NCBI GenBank assembly: GCA_003281255.1
Contig: QCCL01000004.1
Location: 1 to 64,000 of the forward strand
Direction: 5' to 3'
Length of the DNA stretch: 64,000 nt
Origin: Prochlorococcus sp. AG-347-L02
GTDB taxonomy: Bacteria > Cyanobacteriota > Cyanobacteriia > PCC-6307 > Cyanobiaceae
In this document: positions 22,618-31,499 of the stretch, piece by piece
Layout of the letters: each line of letters begins with the position of its first letter
How positions within the stretch are numbered: the stretch's first letter is position 1
Position numbers and translations under genes: made by a program
The notes under the pieces: model-generated
Told to the model about the DNA's origin: nothing
The model's input: the letters and a program-made list of their open reading frames with translations, nothing else
Database searches by the model: none

Positions 22618-22784
22618 AAATGGTTATCTTAAACGGAAAGGGTTAAATCACATCTATTCCCACATGGCAATTATAAAATCAAACTGAAAATATTTAGAAA
22701 GTAAATTTTCATATCAACTAACAAATTATTTTATGGGTAATAATAAGGAAGATACTGGAAAGTGAATAAAAGCAAAGAATTTGC

Positions 22785-22868
22785 AAAAAAAGACCCCTGA
22801 TAATGGGGTCTTTTATGGCTTTACTAAATCAAGTGTTTCCTTGTTTCCACTGATTTAGTAAAACTGCT
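22785..22868 (-). ncRNA. Yfr2-family small RNA (candidate)
   Basis: Minus strand: 12-bp stem TTTACTAAATCA/TGATTTAGTAAA enclosing GTGGAAACAAGGAAACACT (two GGAAACA copies), then terminator AAAAGACCCC-ATTATCA-GGGGTCTTTTTTT. Confidence 0.85.
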
Positions 22869-23053
22869 CCTTCACACATATTTAAAGTACGCCATTAAAT
22901 TCTTTTTCGTGGAAGTGTTGAATAGAATGTTACTTAACTATCACATGTGTCAGTTTCTAATTTTATTAATTGATTTCAAATTAAATTTTATTTACTACTA
23001 GAGTATTGTTCCTCATTTGGTATACTTAAACTTACGAATATCTTATAAATAAT

Positions 23054-23935
23054 ATGGTTGTAAAACGACCAAAAGATTTTTCTCAAATGAGTAGTGATAA
23101 ATATATTTATATCATTGCTGAAATTGGTATTAATCATAACGGTTCACTTGATACTGCTAAAGAATTAATTGATGAAGCTTGCGATATTGGATGTGATGCA
23201 GTCAAATTTCAAAAAAGAACTATTGATATTGTTTATTCACAAGATACTTTAAATCAACCAAGAAAAAGTCCTTGGGGGAATACCCAAAGAGAGCAAAAAG
23301 AAGGTTTAGAGTTTTCTATTGATCAATATGATGAAATTAATTCTTACTGCAATTCAAAAAACATAGATTGGTTCGCATCTTCGTGGGATAACGAGAGTCA
23401 AAAATTAATGAGAAAATATAATTTTCCATTTAATAAAATAGCGTCAGCAATGGCTATTAATAAAGAATTTGTTGAATTAGTTGCTTCTGAAAAAAAACCC
23501 ACTTTTGCATCAACAGGCATGACAAATCTAAAAGATATTGATTCTATTATTGCAATTTTCGAAAAATATGAATGCCCCTTAATGTTAATGCATACGGTTA
23601 GTACATATCCATCAGAATTACATCATTTAAATTTGAAATGTATTAATACTCTTCGTGAAAGATATAACTACCCTGTTGGATATAGTGGTCATGAAGCTTC
23701 TGTATCACCCTCAGTTATTGCAGCAACATTAGGTGCATCAGCAATAGAAAGACACATTACACTTGATAGAGCAATGTATGGCAGTGATCAAGCAGCATCT
23801 CTTCAGCCTGAAGGATTTAGACAACTTAATAGGATATTAAGAACGGTGCCTAGCATCTTAGGAGATGGTGAGAAAAGGATCCTAAAAGAGGAAGAATTGA
23901 TTGCTAGTAAATTAAGGTATTGGCTAGATAAATGA
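23054..23935 (+). CDS. NeuB-family N-acetylneuraminate/nonulosonate synthase-like protein, lacking a C-terminal SAF domain
   Basis: IIAEIGINHNGSLDTAKELIDEACDIGCDAVKFQKR, TGMTNLKDI, VGYSGHE, ERHITLDRAMYGSDQAASL; ends at about 293 aa. Confidence 0.93.
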   Translation: MVVKRPKDFSQMSSDKYIYIIAEIGINHNGSLDTAKELIDEACDIGCDAVKFQKRTIDIVYSQDTLNQPRKSPWGNTQREQKEGLEFSIDQYDEINSYCNSKNIDWFASSWDNESQKLMRKYNFPFNKIASAMAINKEFVELVASEKKPTFASTGMTNLKDIDSIIAIFEKYECPLMLMHTVSTYPSELHHLNLKCINTLRERYNYPVGYSGHEASVSPSVIAATLGASAIERHITLDRAMYGSDQAASLQPEGFRQLNRILRTVPSILGDGEKRILKEEELIASKLRYWLDK

Positions 23936-24843
23936 AAACTTACGTTTTTGATATAGACGGTACCATATGTACTAATACAAATGGAAATTATGAAGAGGCT
24001 AAACCATATAAAGAAAGAATTAAATTTGTTAATAAGCTTTTTGATGAAGGGAATAAAATTAAATACTTTACTGCAAGAGGTTCTTCAACAGGAATTAATT
24101 GGTATGAAATAACTAAAAAACAACTTAATTCCTGGCATGCTAAATTCCATGAATTAATAATGCAAAAACCCGAAGGGGATATATATATTGATGACAAAGC
24201 TTTTAACTGCAATAAATGGATTTTTCCTTATTTTGACAGTGAAATCACACAAGAAAGCAATAATCAAGAGTTTATTTTTAGAAGGCCTATTTTTGAACAT
24301 TTGGAGACACTTAATAAATTAATTACTGATGAAGATATTGCTATTAAGTTGAAAAAACTTTGTACCCAAGTAAAAGATACCTTTAAAAATCAAGGTAAAA
24401 TAATATTTGCTGGTAATGGAGGAAGTTTTGCTGATTCTCAACATTTAGCTGCAGAGTTTGTCTGCAAGTTTAATTCTGATAGAGTACCTTTACCTGCCAT
24501 TTCTCTAGGAACAAACAGTAGTAATCTAACCGCTATAGGTAATGATTATGGATATGAATATATTTTTTCAAGAGAGTTAAAAGCTATTGGAACTCAAAAA
24601 GATATTGTGATAGCTTTTTCAACTAGTGGGAATAGTAAAAATATAATTAATCTTATTAATCAGGCAGATGCTTTAACAATTCCTTTTTATATATTTACTG
24701 GTAAAACTGGAGGATTTTTGAAAAAATATGATCAATCATTAATAAAAGTTCCTTCTGAGAATACAGCTATTATTCAACAAATTCATATTATGCTTGGACA
24801 TTTAATATGTACTAATACTGAACAAGATTTTATTAAAAATTAA
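23932..24843 (+). CDS. fusion: N-terminal HAD-type phosphatase plus C-terminal SIS (GmhA/phosphoheptose isomerase-like) domain
   Basis: MKTYVFDIDGTICTNTNGNYEEAKPY...DIYIDDKAF (HAD) then IIFAGNGGSFADSQHLAAEFVCKF...GNDYGYEYIFSREL...AFSTSGNSKNII (SIS). Confidence 0.9.
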   Translation: MKTYVFDIDGTICTNTNGNYEEAKPYKERIKFVNKLFDEGNKIKYFTARGSSTGINWYEITKKQLNSWHAKFHELIMQKPEGDIYIDDKAFNCNKWIFPYFDSEITQESNNQEFIFRRPIFEHLETLNKLITDEDIAIKLKKLCTQVKDTFKNQGKIIFAGNGGSFADSQHLAAEFVCKFNSDRVPLPAISLGTNSSNLTAIGNDYGYEYIFSRELKAIGTQKDIVIAFSTSGNSKNIINLINQADALTIPFYIFTGKTGGFLKKYDQSLIKVPSENTAIIQQIHIMLGHLICTNTEQDFIKN

Positions 24844-24847
24844 ATAT

Positions 24848-25681
24848 TTACCAAATTGACCTACCTCCATCCATTACTAAATTGTGACCATTCATATAAG
24901 AGGAAGCATCGGAACATAAAAATTGAACAGCAGCTCTATATTCATCTTTTCTAGCCATTCTTCCAAGGGGTATTAATGATGAAATTTTTTGTAAAAATTC
25001 TTCAGGCTGATCATTAAAAACACCACCAGGTGAAAGAGAATTACACCTAATATTTTTTCCAATCCAGTAAGTAGCAAGATATCGCGTTAATCCAATTAAT
25101 CCAGATTTGATAACTGAATAGGTTATAGGTTTTACTGGCTGCTTTTCATCACTTAAGCCTTCTTTTTTGTAAAGTCTTTGATCAGGAGCAATTACTGATA
25201 AGTCTGATGCAATATTTAAGATGCAGCCTCCCCCAGACGAATTTGCCATCGTAGTACCAAAAACTTGACTACAAAGAAATGCTCCAGTCAAGCCTACTGA
25301 TATCTCTAAATTCCATTTTTCTAAAGAAAAGTTTTCTAACCTAGAGGAGGATTCTAGTTGATTATTTTTTTCAAATTTAGGATTTAACGCTGCATTATTA
25401 ATGAGTATATCTAAATTAATATTTTCCTTAATTAATAGATCATTCAAATCAACTATTGATTTTTTTGAACATACATTTAATTCATGTATGAAAATTTTTG
25501 ATTTTGAGAATTTTTTCTTTAAATGATTTTGAACTTCATTCAATTTTTTTGAATCAATATCTGTTAAAACTAAATTACAATTGCATTCAAGCAACGCAGT
25601 AGCATGTTCTATACCTAATAAACCTGCAGCGCCAGTAATCAATGCTGTCTTATTATCTAATTTAAAAGATCCACTTAGCAC
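24848..25681 (-). CDS. short-chain dehydrogenase/reductase (PtmA-like)
   Basis: ALITGAAGLLGIEHATALLE, ILINNAALNP, YSVIKSGLIGLTRYLATYW. Confidence 0.87.
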   Translation of the reverse strand: MLSGSFKLDNKTALITGAAGLLGIEHATALLECNCNLVLTDIDSKKLNEVQNHLKKKFSKSKIFIHELNVCSKKSIVDLNDLLIKENINLDILINNAALNPKFEKNNQLESSSRLENFSLEKWNLEISVGLTGAFLCSQVFGTTMANSSGGGCILNIASDLSVIAPDQRLYKKEGLSDEKQPVKPITYSVIKSGLIGLTRYLATYWIGKNIRCNSLSPGGVFNDQPEEFLQKISSLIPLGRMARKDEYRAAVQFLCSDASSYMNGHNLVMDGGRSIW

Positions 25682-25789
25682 TCTAATAATTAATAATTCA
25701 AATAATTATATCCTATTCCAATATTTCTCCATTTAATTCATTGTCTTAATCATGGTAGGGTTATTTTAAACTTAATAAAATATTTTTAA

Positions 25790-26497
25790 ATGGAAGATTC
25801 AAATAATTTAAATATAGTGGGAATCATTCCAGCTAGGGGAGGCTCAAAAGGTATACCAAATAAAAACATCATAGATATTTGTGGTCACCCACTAATAAGT
25901 TGGTCAATAAATCAATCAATATCAGCTAATTCAATAACATCAACTTGGGTAACTTCTGATGATATTAAAATATTAGATATTTCAAAGCAATATGGTGCAA
26001 ATACTATTAAAAGACCTAAGAGTATTTCATCAGACAATTGTTCATCAGAATCAGCTTGGATTCATGCTCTAGAGCATATTAATTCGCTTGATATCAAACC
26101 TGATCTTGTTGTAGGTATGCAATGTACTTCCCCTATTAGAGAATCTCATGATTTAGATCAAGCAATTAATTATTTTTTAAAAAACAAATATGATTCTCTT
26201 CTGAGTACAGTTCAGGTTGAAGATTATTTTACATGGGAACTTAATAAAGATTCAATTTCTTTGCCTTTAAATCATGATGTAAATAAAAGAAAGCCTAGAC
26301 AAAAAATAAAAAAAACTTTTTTAGAAAATGGTTCATTTTATATATTTAAACCTGATTTGATAAAAAAAAGTAGAAATAGATTAATTGGTAAAATTGGTAT
26401 GTATGTGATGGCCAAGCATAAGGCATTTCAAATTGATAACAGGGAGGATATCAAGATTTGTTCAGCCATTATTAAAGAATACGGGATTACTCAATGA
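25790..26497 (+). CDS. acylneuraminate (CMP-sugar) cytidylyltransferase, NeuA-like
   Basis: GIIPARGGSKGIPNKNIIDICGHPLISWSI, QCTSPIRESHDLDQAI. Confidence 0.93.
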   Translation: MEDSNNLNIVGIIPARGGSKGIPNKNIIDICGHPLISWSINQSISANSITSTWVTSDDIKILDISKQYGANTIKRPKSISSDNCSSESAWIHALEHINSLDIKPDLVVGMQCTSPIRESHDLDQAINYFLKNKYDSLLSTVQVEDYFTWELNKDSISLPLNHDVNKRKPRQKIKKTFLENGSFYIFKPDLIKKSRNRLIGKIGMYVMAKHKAFQIDNREDIKICSAIIKEYGITQ

Positions 26498-27252
26498 CTT
26501 TTTTATCTAAAAATTTATTCAATATAGAAAATAATAATGTAATAATCACTGGTACATCAAGAGGTATAGGCCAAACTTTAGCGAAAGGTTTTCTTGACTC
26601 AGGAGCTAATGTATTTGGACTATCAAGAACTAATTCTGAATTACTAAAAAAGTATCCAAGATTTAAACATTTAGAAATTGATTTAATGGATAAAAATAAA
26701 ATTTCAGATTTAATAAATGATATTGGGAATAAAACACAAAATATAAATACTTTGATTAATTGTGCGGGTGTTTCTGAACCAATGGAAGAGTATGATCTGA
26801 ATAGAAATTCATTCAAAAATACTTTAGATATAAATTTGATTTCAGTTTTTTATTTGAGTAATGAAGTTGTCAAATTTATGAAAAAGGAAAAATACCCATC
26901 AATAATTAATGTCACAAGTATTGGAAGTTCTTTAGGATTCCCTTCTAATCCAGCTTATATATCATCAAAAGCTGCCTTGTCTGGACTTACAAGATCATTA
27001 GCAATTGATTTTTCAAAATATCAAGTAAGAGTAAATAATTTAGTTCCAGGATATTTTCTTACTGAAATGACAAGAAAAAGTTATGAGGACGAAAACAAAA
27101 GACAAGCTAGATCTTCACGTACAGTTTTGTCTAGATGGGGAGATCCTAAAGAATTAATTGGACCCGCAATATTTCTTGCTTCTGAGGCAAGTTCATATAT
27201 GACAGGAATAGATCTTATAGTAGATGGTGGTTGGAGTATTAAAGGATTATGA
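26494..27252 (+). CDS. short-chain dehydrogenase/reductase
   Basis: VIITGTSRGIGQTLAKGFLDSGANV, YISSKAALSGLTRSLAIDFSKYQVRVNNLVPGYF. Confidence 0.9.
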   Translation: MTFLSKNLFNIENNNVIITGTSRGIGQTLAKGFLDSGANVFGLSRTNSELLKKYPRFKHLEIDLMDKNKISDLINDIGNKTQNINTLINCAGVSEPMEEYDLNRNSFKNTLDINLISVFYLSNEVVKFMKKEKYPSIINVTSIGSSLGFPSNPAYISSKAALSGLTRSLAIDFSKYQVRVNNLVPGYFLTEMTRKSYEDENKRQARSSRTVLSRWGDPKELIGPAIFLASEASSYMTGIDLIVDGGWSIKGL

Positions 27253-28076
27253 ATAAAATCGGATTTATGCAAGGAAGATTATCAAACTTGGTCAATAATC
27301 AAATCCAAGCATTCCCTTTTGAAGATTGGACATATGAATTTGAACTAGCAAAAAAAATAGGATTCGATTGCATGGAATGGACATTGGATTATCCTAATTT
27401 GCATAGTAACCCTTTATTGATTCCTGAAAAAAAGAAAGAAATAGAATTACTCTCTAAATCTAACAATATTGAAATACAATCTATAACTTTAGATTGTTGC
27501 ATGCAAAGACCATTTTGGAAGGAGCGAGATACTGAGATAAGAAACAAATTGATTGAAGATTTTAAATTAATTATAAATTCTTCAATAATAAATGGAATTA
27601 AATTACTTGTTTTACCTTTAGTAGATAATGGTTCAATAAATAATTTACAAGATGGAAAATTATTGATAAAAATTTTAAATTCCTTAGAGTTAGATCTTAA
27701 AAAAAATAATATTATGATTGCATTTGAGTCTGATTATGCTCCATCAAATCTTTTAGATTTTATTAATCAATTTGATAAAATTTCATATGGGATAAATTAT
27801 GACATTGGAAATAGTGCATCATTGGGATTTGATACGGAAAAGGAGTTAGATCTTTATGGCGATAGGATTATAAATGTTCATGTTAAAGATAGAGTTTTAA
27901 ATGGAAACACAGTAAGACTTGGTAAAGGTAATGCTGATTTCGAAAAAGTTTTTCAAGGTCTAAGTTATATTAATTATCAAGAAAACTTTATTTTGCAAAC
28001 AGCAAGATCAATTGATAACAATCATTTTGGAGAATTAGAAATTAATTATAATTTTCTAAAAAAATATATTTTTTAA
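27249..28076 (+). CDS. sugar phosphate isomerase/epimerase-like TIM-barrel protein
   Basis: IGFMQGRLSN, FELAKKIGFDCMEWTLDYP, INYDIGNSASLGFD, INVHVKDRV. Confidence 0.83.
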   Translation: MNKIGFMQGRLSNLVNNQIQAFPFEDWTYEFELAKKIGFDCMEWTLDYPNLHSNPLLIPEKKKEIELLSKSNNIEIQSITLDCCMQRPFWKERDTEIRNKLIEDFKLIINSSIINGIKLLVLPLVDNGSINNLQDGKLLIKILNSLELDLKKNNIMIAFESDYAPSNLLDFINQFDKISYGINYDIGNSASLGFDTEKELDLYGDRIINVHVKDRVLNGNTVRLGKGNADFEKVFQGLSYINYQENFILQTARSIDNNHFGELEINYNFLKKYIF

Positions 28077-28088
28077 GATTTTCACATT

Positions 28089-28847
28089 ATGAGTTTTAAA
28101 CTAGAAGGTAAAAAAGCTTTTATAACAGGTTCAACATATGGGATAGGACTCTCAATATTAAAAAAATTGAAGGATTATGGTTGTGATGTTGCTTTGAATT
28201 CAAGATCTAGAAAATCTATTGAAGACGCAAAAGAGATTTTAGGAAATAATATTTATGGGATTACTGGAGATATGTCAAAAAAAGATAATGCCAAAAAAGC
28301 AATAAATGAATTTATTTATAAATATGGTTCTCTTGATATTTTAATTTGCAATGTGGGAAGTGGTAGATCTGCTAATCCTTTAGAAGAAACCCCTTTGGAT
28401 TGGGAAGAATCAATATCTAAAAATCTCATGACGGCAATTAATCCAATATCAGAAGCTTTTGATTTTTTAGCAAAATCCAAAGGATCAATCGTATGTATTT
28501 CATCGATATGTAGCCAAAAAATGATTGAAGGTGCTCCTTTAACTTATTCTTCGGCTAAAGCATCACTTAATAGATACGTCAAAAATTCCTCTTATTATTT
28601 TGCAAAAAATAAAATTAGAATAAATGCAGTATCTCCAGGCAATGTTTATTTTCGAGGTTCAATTTGGGAAAAGAAATTAGAAAATAATCAAAAATCAGTA
28701 GAAGTTATGCTTAAAGAAAAGGTACCATTAAATAAATTTGTTGCGCCTGAAGATGTCGCAGAAGCAGTTGCATTTTTGGCTTCACCTTTATCAATTTCAA
28801 CAACAGGTCAAATTCTCACAGTTGATGCTGGACAAATTATTTTATAG
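28089..28847 (+). CDS. short-chain dehydrogenase/reductase
   Basis: AFITGSTYGIGLSILKKLKDYGCDVALNSRS, YSSAKASLNRYVKN, RINAVSPGNV. Confidence 0.9.
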   Translation: MSFKLEGKKAFITGSTYGIGLSILKKLKDYGCDVALNSRSRKSIEDAKEILGNNIYGITGDMSKKDNAKKAINEFIYKYGSLDILICNVGSGRSANPLEETPLDWEESISKNLMTAINPISEAFDFLAKSKGSIVCISSICSQKMIEGAPLTYSSAKASLNRYVKNSSYYFAKNKIRINAVSPGNVYFRGSIWEKKLENNQKSVEVMLKEKVPLNKFVAPEDVAEAVAFLASPLSISTTGQILTVDAGQIIL

Positions 28848-29000
28848 TAAAAAGTGGAAAAAATTATCTTATTCATTTGATATTGTTAGCTGGATAAAAA
28901 GAAATTAAAAATAGCCTAAAAAACATTATTTTCTTTATTTAAAGTAACTTTTGATAGTTTATTAATTCTTTTTAATAAAGAAACTTCCTCAAATAAATAA

Positions 29001-29252
29001 AAATCTTTTGATAAAAGTTGATGCAATTGGTGATTTTTTTATTAAGTTACCTTTTGTTAAATCATTTTGAAAAATAATTCTAATAAACCGCCAATACTTA
29101 TATGCAATAAAGTTGTTCAAGATGTTGCTGAAAGATTAAATCTTTTTGATTTTATAATTATTGTTCCAAAAGGAGATGAAAACTTGATAACCATAAGTAA
29201 TCAAATGTCTATTCCTGAGAGTTTGAGACTTTTAAAAAAAGTAAAAAGAAGA
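29001..29252 (+). pseudogene. glycosyltransferase family 9 (heptosyltransferase-like) N-terminal remnant, frameshifted and 3' truncated
   Basis: NLLIKVDAIGDFFIKLPFVKSF* in one frame (stop 29068-29070) continues as KPPILICNKVVQDVAERLNLFDFIIIVPKG...SLRLLKKVKR in another; ends against the tRNA-Ser 3' end. Confidence 0.72.
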
Positions 29253-29255
29253 AAA

Positions 29256-29340
29256 CGGAGAGGGTGGGATTCGAACCCACGAATAGTTTCCTATTAAATG
29301 ATTTCGAGTCATTCGCTTTCGACCACTCAGCCACCTCTCC
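29256..29340 (-). tRNA. tRNA-Ser (anticodon CGA)
   Basis: GGAGAGGTGGCTGAGTGGTCGAAAGCGAATGACTCGAAATCATT...variable arm...CGTGGGTTCGAATCCCACCCTCTCCG folds as a class II tRNA. Confidence 0.97.
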
Positions 29341-29402
29341 GCCTGTTTATAAGTATGCACGTAATAAACAGAAAATTATGAACTATATAATTATCTTAAT
29401 TT

Positions 29403-30425
29403 TTAATTCCACCCGGCATCTTTCATCAATTTAATAGCTAAAGAATTTTTTTCTCCAAGGTCTTCTACAGTGACACTATCAGGTATAAAATCACCAAAGT
29501 TCTTTACTATTTCATTCTGATTAACCTCCTTCAAAGGATGTTCAAAAGTTGGAGCGGCTAAACCTTTACTTCCTTCAGGAGATGCTAAGAATTCAAGCAA
29601 CTGAATAGCTTCATTTTTATTTGATGCATATTTTGCAACACCACCAGCACTAATATTTACGTGTGCAGGATTAGGAATAAGGACCTTTGTTTTTTTTGCA
29701 TACAAAGCATCTCTCCTTCCATTGACACCCTCTAACATTCTTGCGACGTAATAATGATTAACAATCCCTACTCCACATTTTTTCTTAGAAACTGCTCTAA
29801 TTATTGAAATATCGCCTGGGAAGAATGGTTGGGAAACGTTTGAAATCATTCCGCTTAACCAAGCTTTAGTTTCTAATTCACCTTTATTAATTATTTGATT
29901 GGCAACTAGAGATTGATTGTATGGACTTTTTCTATTCCTTAAACATACTTTTCCTTTCAAAGAAGGATCAGCTAAGTCAGTGTAATCATTAATCTTGCTT
30001 ACATCAACTACCTTTGGATTGGCAACCATAACTCTTACTCTTCTTGTTAATGCATACCACTCCTTATCTGGATCTTTTAATCCAACAGGAACATCATTTT
30101 CTAAGTTAGAAGAAGTTATTGGTTGAAGTAATCCAGCTTTTGCTGCATTAGTAATTCTTGCTGCATCTACTAGCAATATTAAATCTGCTTGAGAATTCTT
30201 CCCTTCTCTTTTCAATCTTTCAATTAAAGATATTCCTGCTGCTTCTATAAGCCTAACTTTAATTCCTGTTTCATCTGCGAATTTTTTGTAAACACTTCGG
30301 TCTGTATTGTAATGTCTACCCGAATAAACTTTGACTTCTTTTTCTGTTGAATTAACAGGAATATTTATATTCATTAAAAATGTACATGTTAGTGCTGTAT
30401 AAAATAGTTTTTTTAGTTTTTGCAC
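29403..30425 (-). CDS. futA: Fe(III) ABC transporter substrate-binding protein (FutA/IdiA-like)
   Basis: EVKVYSGRHYNTDRSVYKKFADETGIKVRLIEA, NHYYVARMLEG, signal peptide. Confidence 0.92.
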   Translation of the reverse strand: MQKLKKLFYTALTCTFLMNINIPVNSTEKEVKVYSGRHYNTDRSVYKKFADETGIKVRLIEAAGISLIERLKREGKNSQADLILLVDAARITNAAKAGLLQPITSSNLENDVPVGLKDPDKEWYALTRRVRVMVANPKVVDVSKINDYTDLADPSLKGKVCLRNRKSPYNQSLVANQIINKGELETKAWLSGMISNVSQPFFPGDISIIRAVSKKKCGVGIVNHYYVARMLEGVNGRRDALYAKKTKVLIPNPAHVNISAGGVAKYASNKNEAIQLLEFLASPEGSKGLAAPTFEHPLKEVNQNEIVKNFGDFIPDSVTVEDLGEKNSLAIKLMKDAGWN

Positions 30426-30527
30426 TTTTTCAAATTAGTATCTATGGTTACTTTATACTTATCAAAACTATAAAATCCTTAAAAGCGATCTTCTATACAC
30501 AAAGATGTATCAATTTTTATATTACAA

Positions 30528-31193
30528 ATGAATTATTTAACCCATCAGTTACTAAATGCTGAAGAAATCAACCTTATAAAAAAAGAATTAGAAGACGCAA
30601 CTCAAGATTGGGAAGATGGGAAAAAAACTGCTGGCAGTCATGCCTCAATGGTAAAAAATAATTTGCAATTAGATAGAAATTCTGAAGTATCAAAAAAAAA
30701 TTCGCAATTAATTAATAAAAAGATCCTTTCAAACCAATTAATAAAAAGCTTTTCTTTACCAAAAAGAATCCATGGAATAATGTTTACAAAATCATCAAAA
30801 AATATGAATTATGGGAGACATATTGATAATCCATATATGTCTTCAGGTAGGTCAGATTTATCATTTACTCTATCGCTAACGAATAAAGATCTTTATGGAG
30901 GGGGTGAATTAATTATTGAAACAATGAATTCAGAAGAGAAATTCAAGTTAAATGCTGGAGAAATTATTATATATCCAAGTTCTTACTTGCATTCAGTCAG
31001 TAAAGTAATTAATGGTGAAAGATTAGTATGCGTAGGCTGGATAGAAAGTTATGTTAAATCAGCAGAAGAAAGAGAATATTTATTCGATCTTGATGCAGGA
31101 GCAAGAGGAGTTTTAGCAAAATATGGGATGTCGGATGAAGTTGATTTAATTTTTAAATCCTATTCAAACTTATTAAGAATATTAGGTAATTAA
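30528..31193 (+). CDS. Fe(II)/2-oxoglutarate-dependent PKHD-type hydroxylase (PiuC/YbiX-like)
   Basis: MNYGRHIDNPYM, LYGGGELIIE, GEIIIYPSSYLHSVSKV. Confidence 0.9.
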   Translation: MNYLTHQLLNAEEINLIKKELEDATQDWEDGKKTAGSHASMVKNNLQLDRNSEVSKKNSQLINKKILSNQLIKSFSLPKRIHGIMFTKSSKNMNYGRHIDNPYMSSGRSDLSFTLSLTNKDLYGGGELIIETMNSEEKFKLNAGEIIIYPSSYLHSVSKVINGERLVCVGWIESYVKSAEEREYLFDLDAGARGVLAKYGMSDEVDLIFKSYSNLLRILGN

Positions 31194-31266
31194 TGGATCA
31201 TTTTATACATCAACTGGGTAATTAACACTAAACTTACTAAAGTATTTAAAGAATAATTTTTCATAA

Positions 31267-31494
31267 ATGCATAAAAAAAGTTCAATTTCTCTATTTCTTG
31301 CAGCCACTAGTGCACTAGCGATCTCATCATCTGCTAACGCAGGAGAACAAGATTTAGGAGGGCTCAAAGAATGGAATACAGATATGTCGATTGATGCTGA
31401 TTTTATATTGGATAAAGATGCTCAAAAATTGGCAGATGAAGCTGCAAAATCAAGTGTTTGTATCCCGATTGGTGAAGGTGAAAATTGTTGGTAA
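31267..31494 (+). CDS. small secreted protein of unknown function, 75 aa
   Basis: N-terminal signal peptide MHKKSSISLFLAATSALAISSSANAG; two Cys in C-terminal SSVCIPIGEGENCW; strong terminator follows. Confidence 0.8.
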   Translation: MHKKSSISLFLAATSALAISSSANAGEQDLGGLKEWNTDMSIDADFILDKDAQKLADEAAKSSVCIPIGEGENCW

Positions 31495-31499
31495 AAAAA

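Noticed and set aside
22863-22885. Plus-strand CTCCTTCACAC as a second Yfr1 gene
   Set aside because: Differs from the ACUCCUCACAC core and lies in the putative promoter region of the Yfr2-like RNA without the flanking Yfr1 hairpins.
29067-29297. Listed 76-aa ORF as an intact gene
   Set aside because: Its C-terminus is translated tRNA-Ser and its N-terminal part continues a frameshifted GT9-like sequence; called a pseudogene instead.
22618-29340. Complete integrative element with att repeats and integrase
   Set aside because: No integrase/recombinase ORF and no visible duplicate of the tRNA 3' end at the left edge.
30380-30562. 60-aa plus-strand ORF overlapping the futA start
   Set aside because: Overlaps the futA 5' end and the next gene's start; hydrophobic AT-rich translation looks incidental.
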